Assembly: GCA_028704195.1 (NCBI GenBank)
Contig: JAQVLL010000001.1
Location: 1-15,139, forward strand
Origin: Smithellaceae bacterium
GTDB lineage: Bacteria; Desulfobacterota; Syntrophia; Syntrophales; Smithellaceae
DNA: 15,139 bases
Reading direction: 5' to 3'
Both the position numbers and the translations under genes were made by a program. The notes under the pieces were generated by a model. The model did no database searches. It had not been told where the DNA came from and saw only the letters and a list, made by a program, of their open reading frames with translations. Positions within the stretch are counted from its first letter, which is position 1. Each line of letters opens with the position of its first letter. This document shows positions 13,959 to 15,139 of this stretch, piece after piece.

Positions 13959-15139
13959 TGGACAAAGATTCCGCGGCAAAACGCATTTACGAACTGCGAA
14001 CCGTTATTGAATACCATAACCGGCGTTACTATCAGCAGGACGCGCCGGAAATATCCGACGCGGAATATGACCGGTTGATGCGGGAGCTTCAGGATCTTGA
14101 AGCGATATATCCCGACGACGATCTTGCGTCATCGCCAACACAGCGTGTAGGAGCCGCGCCGCTTTCCAGATTTGCTCCCTTCAATCACCCGCAAGCCATG
14201 CTGAGCTTGGCCAACGCTTTTTCTTCACAGGAGATTCTTGATTTTGATTTGCGTATCCGGCGTCTGGCAAAACAAGACCAGATCGATTACGTGACCGAAC
14301 CCAAGCTCGACGGCCTGGCCGTCAACCTCATTTACGAAGACGGCCTTTTCAGGCGCGGAGCGACACGCGGCGACGGAGTCACGGGCGAAGACGTAACACA
14401 AAACCTCAAAACCATTTCATCGATGCCTTTAAGAATAAAACAAAAAGGTTCTCGCGCCGTTCCGGAATTCATCGAAGTCCGTGGCGAAGTTTACATGGAA
14501 AAGAAGCCTTTTACAAAACTCAATCACCGCCGCGAGGAACAGGGCGAAGACCCTTTTGCCAATCCACGGAATGCGGCTGCAGGATCGCTACGCCAGCTGG
14601 ACCCAAAAGTCACCGCAAGACGTCCCCTGAATATTTTTCTTTACGGGATTGGAACGGTTCGTGGCATTCACTTTTCCAGCCACTGGGAAATCATGCAGAC
14701 CCTCGCAGATTGGGGGTTCCCCGTCAATCCGCTAATCCGCCAGGCACAGGACATTTCGGCCTGTATTGACTACTTTGAACATATTCATTCCATCCGGCCC
14801 GGCCTTCCCTACGAAATCGACGGCGTTGTGCTGAAAGTGAACAATCTCTCCGTCCAGGAAACGCTGGGCAATGTTTCACGCTCCCCCCGCTGGGCACTGG
14901 CCTGTAAATTCCCTCCCGAGCAGGCCACGACGATGATTTGTGACATTGTCGTGCAGGTGGGCAGAACGGGCACCCTGACGCCGGTTGCGATCATGGAACC
15001 GGTCAACGTAGGAGGCGTTGTGGTCAGCCGTGCCACCCTGCATAATGAAGATGAAATTATAAAAAAAGATATTCGAATAGGCGATACCGCCGTTATCCAG
15101 CGAGCGGGAGATGTCATCCCCGAGGTCATAAAAATCATT
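13955..15139 (+). CDS. ligA: NAD-dependent DNA ligase (partial, C-terminus off window)
   Basis: The open frame runs to the window edge, giving 395 residues of a protein usually near 670. The N-terminal domain Ia includes YHNRRYYQQDAPEISDAEYD, typical for NAD binding. The adenylation motif is PKLDGLAV with nucleophile Lys117. Other family blocks are TRGDGVTGEDVTQN, EVRGEVYM, FANPRNAAAGSLRQLD, YEIDGVVLKVN and ALACKFPPEQ. The OB-fold follows with VGRTGTLTPVA. The zinc finger, helix-hairpin-helix and BRCT domains should lie beyond the window. LigA seals nicks in DNA replication and repair. ATG 13955 overlaps the upstream stop as ATGA; ATG 13958 is the in-frame alternative. There is no separate ribosome-binding site, so translation is probably coupled to the small upstream gene. 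Confidence 0.96.
   Translation, partial: MMDKDSAAKRIYELRTVIEYHNRRYYQQDAPEISDAEYDRLMRELQDLEAIYPDDDLASSPTQRVGAAPLSRFAPFNHPQAMLSLANAFSSQEILDFDLRIRRLAKQDQIDYVTEPKLDGLAVNLIYEDGLFRRGATRGDGVTGEDVTQNLKTISSMPLRIKQKGSRAVPEFIEVRGEVYMEKKPFTKLNHRREEQGEDPFANPRNAAAGSLRQLDPKVTARRPLNIFLYGIGTVRGIHFSSHWEIMQTLADWGFPVNPLIRQAQDISACIDYFEHIHSIRPGLPYEIDGVVLKVNNLSVQETLGNVSRSPRWALACKFPPEQATTMICDIVVQVGRTGTLTPVAIMEPVNVGGVVVSRATLHNEDEIIKKDIRIGDTAVIQRAGDVIPEVIKII

Noticed and set aside
1..15139. CRISPR array, insertion sequence, prophage or toxin-antitoxin pair
   Set aside because: I found no regularly spaced direct repeats, transposase or integrase motifs, or small paired genes with such features on either strand.

Overview
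The window reads as one ordinary stretch of a bacterial chromosome, most likely from a deltaproteobacterium (Desulfobacterota, possibly Syntrophales). This placement is an inference from protein resemblance. The main clue is a mitochondrial-like elongation factor G (the spdEFG1 type known from spirochaetes, planctomycetes and deltaproteobacteria) alongside a second, divergent EF-G II paralogue. Gene density is high. I see no rRNA, tRNA, insertion sequence, CRISPR array or prophage gene. Both end genes run off the window.

Left block, minus strand (1-4562): an EF-G (fusA, spdEFG1-like) is followed by a small RecA/KaiC-like P-loop ATPase and then by a DUF255/YyaL thioredoxin-domain protein whose C-terminus lies beyond position 1. 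All three could share a transcript. Between fusA and the next operon is a 421-base divergent control region. It holds a near-consensus sigma70 promoter on each strand, an imperfect intrinsic terminator that sits early in the fusA leader, and two stem-loops that share a loop motif.

Centre, plus strand (4984-8865): a tight three-gene operon encodes a membrane-anchored transglutaminase-like protease-fold protein, an ABC ATPase and a multi-spanning ABC permease. Then come EF-G II (9043-11124) and, six bases later, a MogA-type molybdopterin adenylyltransferase (11131-11625).

Right, minus strand (11691-13574): HIT-family hydrolase, LapA-domain membrane protein and Mut7-C RNase-fold protein are arranged with ATGA stop/start contacts, so they are probably translationally coupled. 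Upstream of them is a YfcE/MJ0936-type metallophosphodiesterase.

Right end, plus strand (13680-15139): an unrecognised 92-residue protein with no visible Shine-Dalgarno overlaps the start of NAD-dependent DNA ligase ligA, which is cut by the window end.

The points most worth a second look are the architecture of the fusA leader, the altered GTPase motifs of EF-G II, the transglutaminase-ABC operon, and the apparently leaderless small gene coupled to ligA. I did not find a clear-cut new defence or mobile system.
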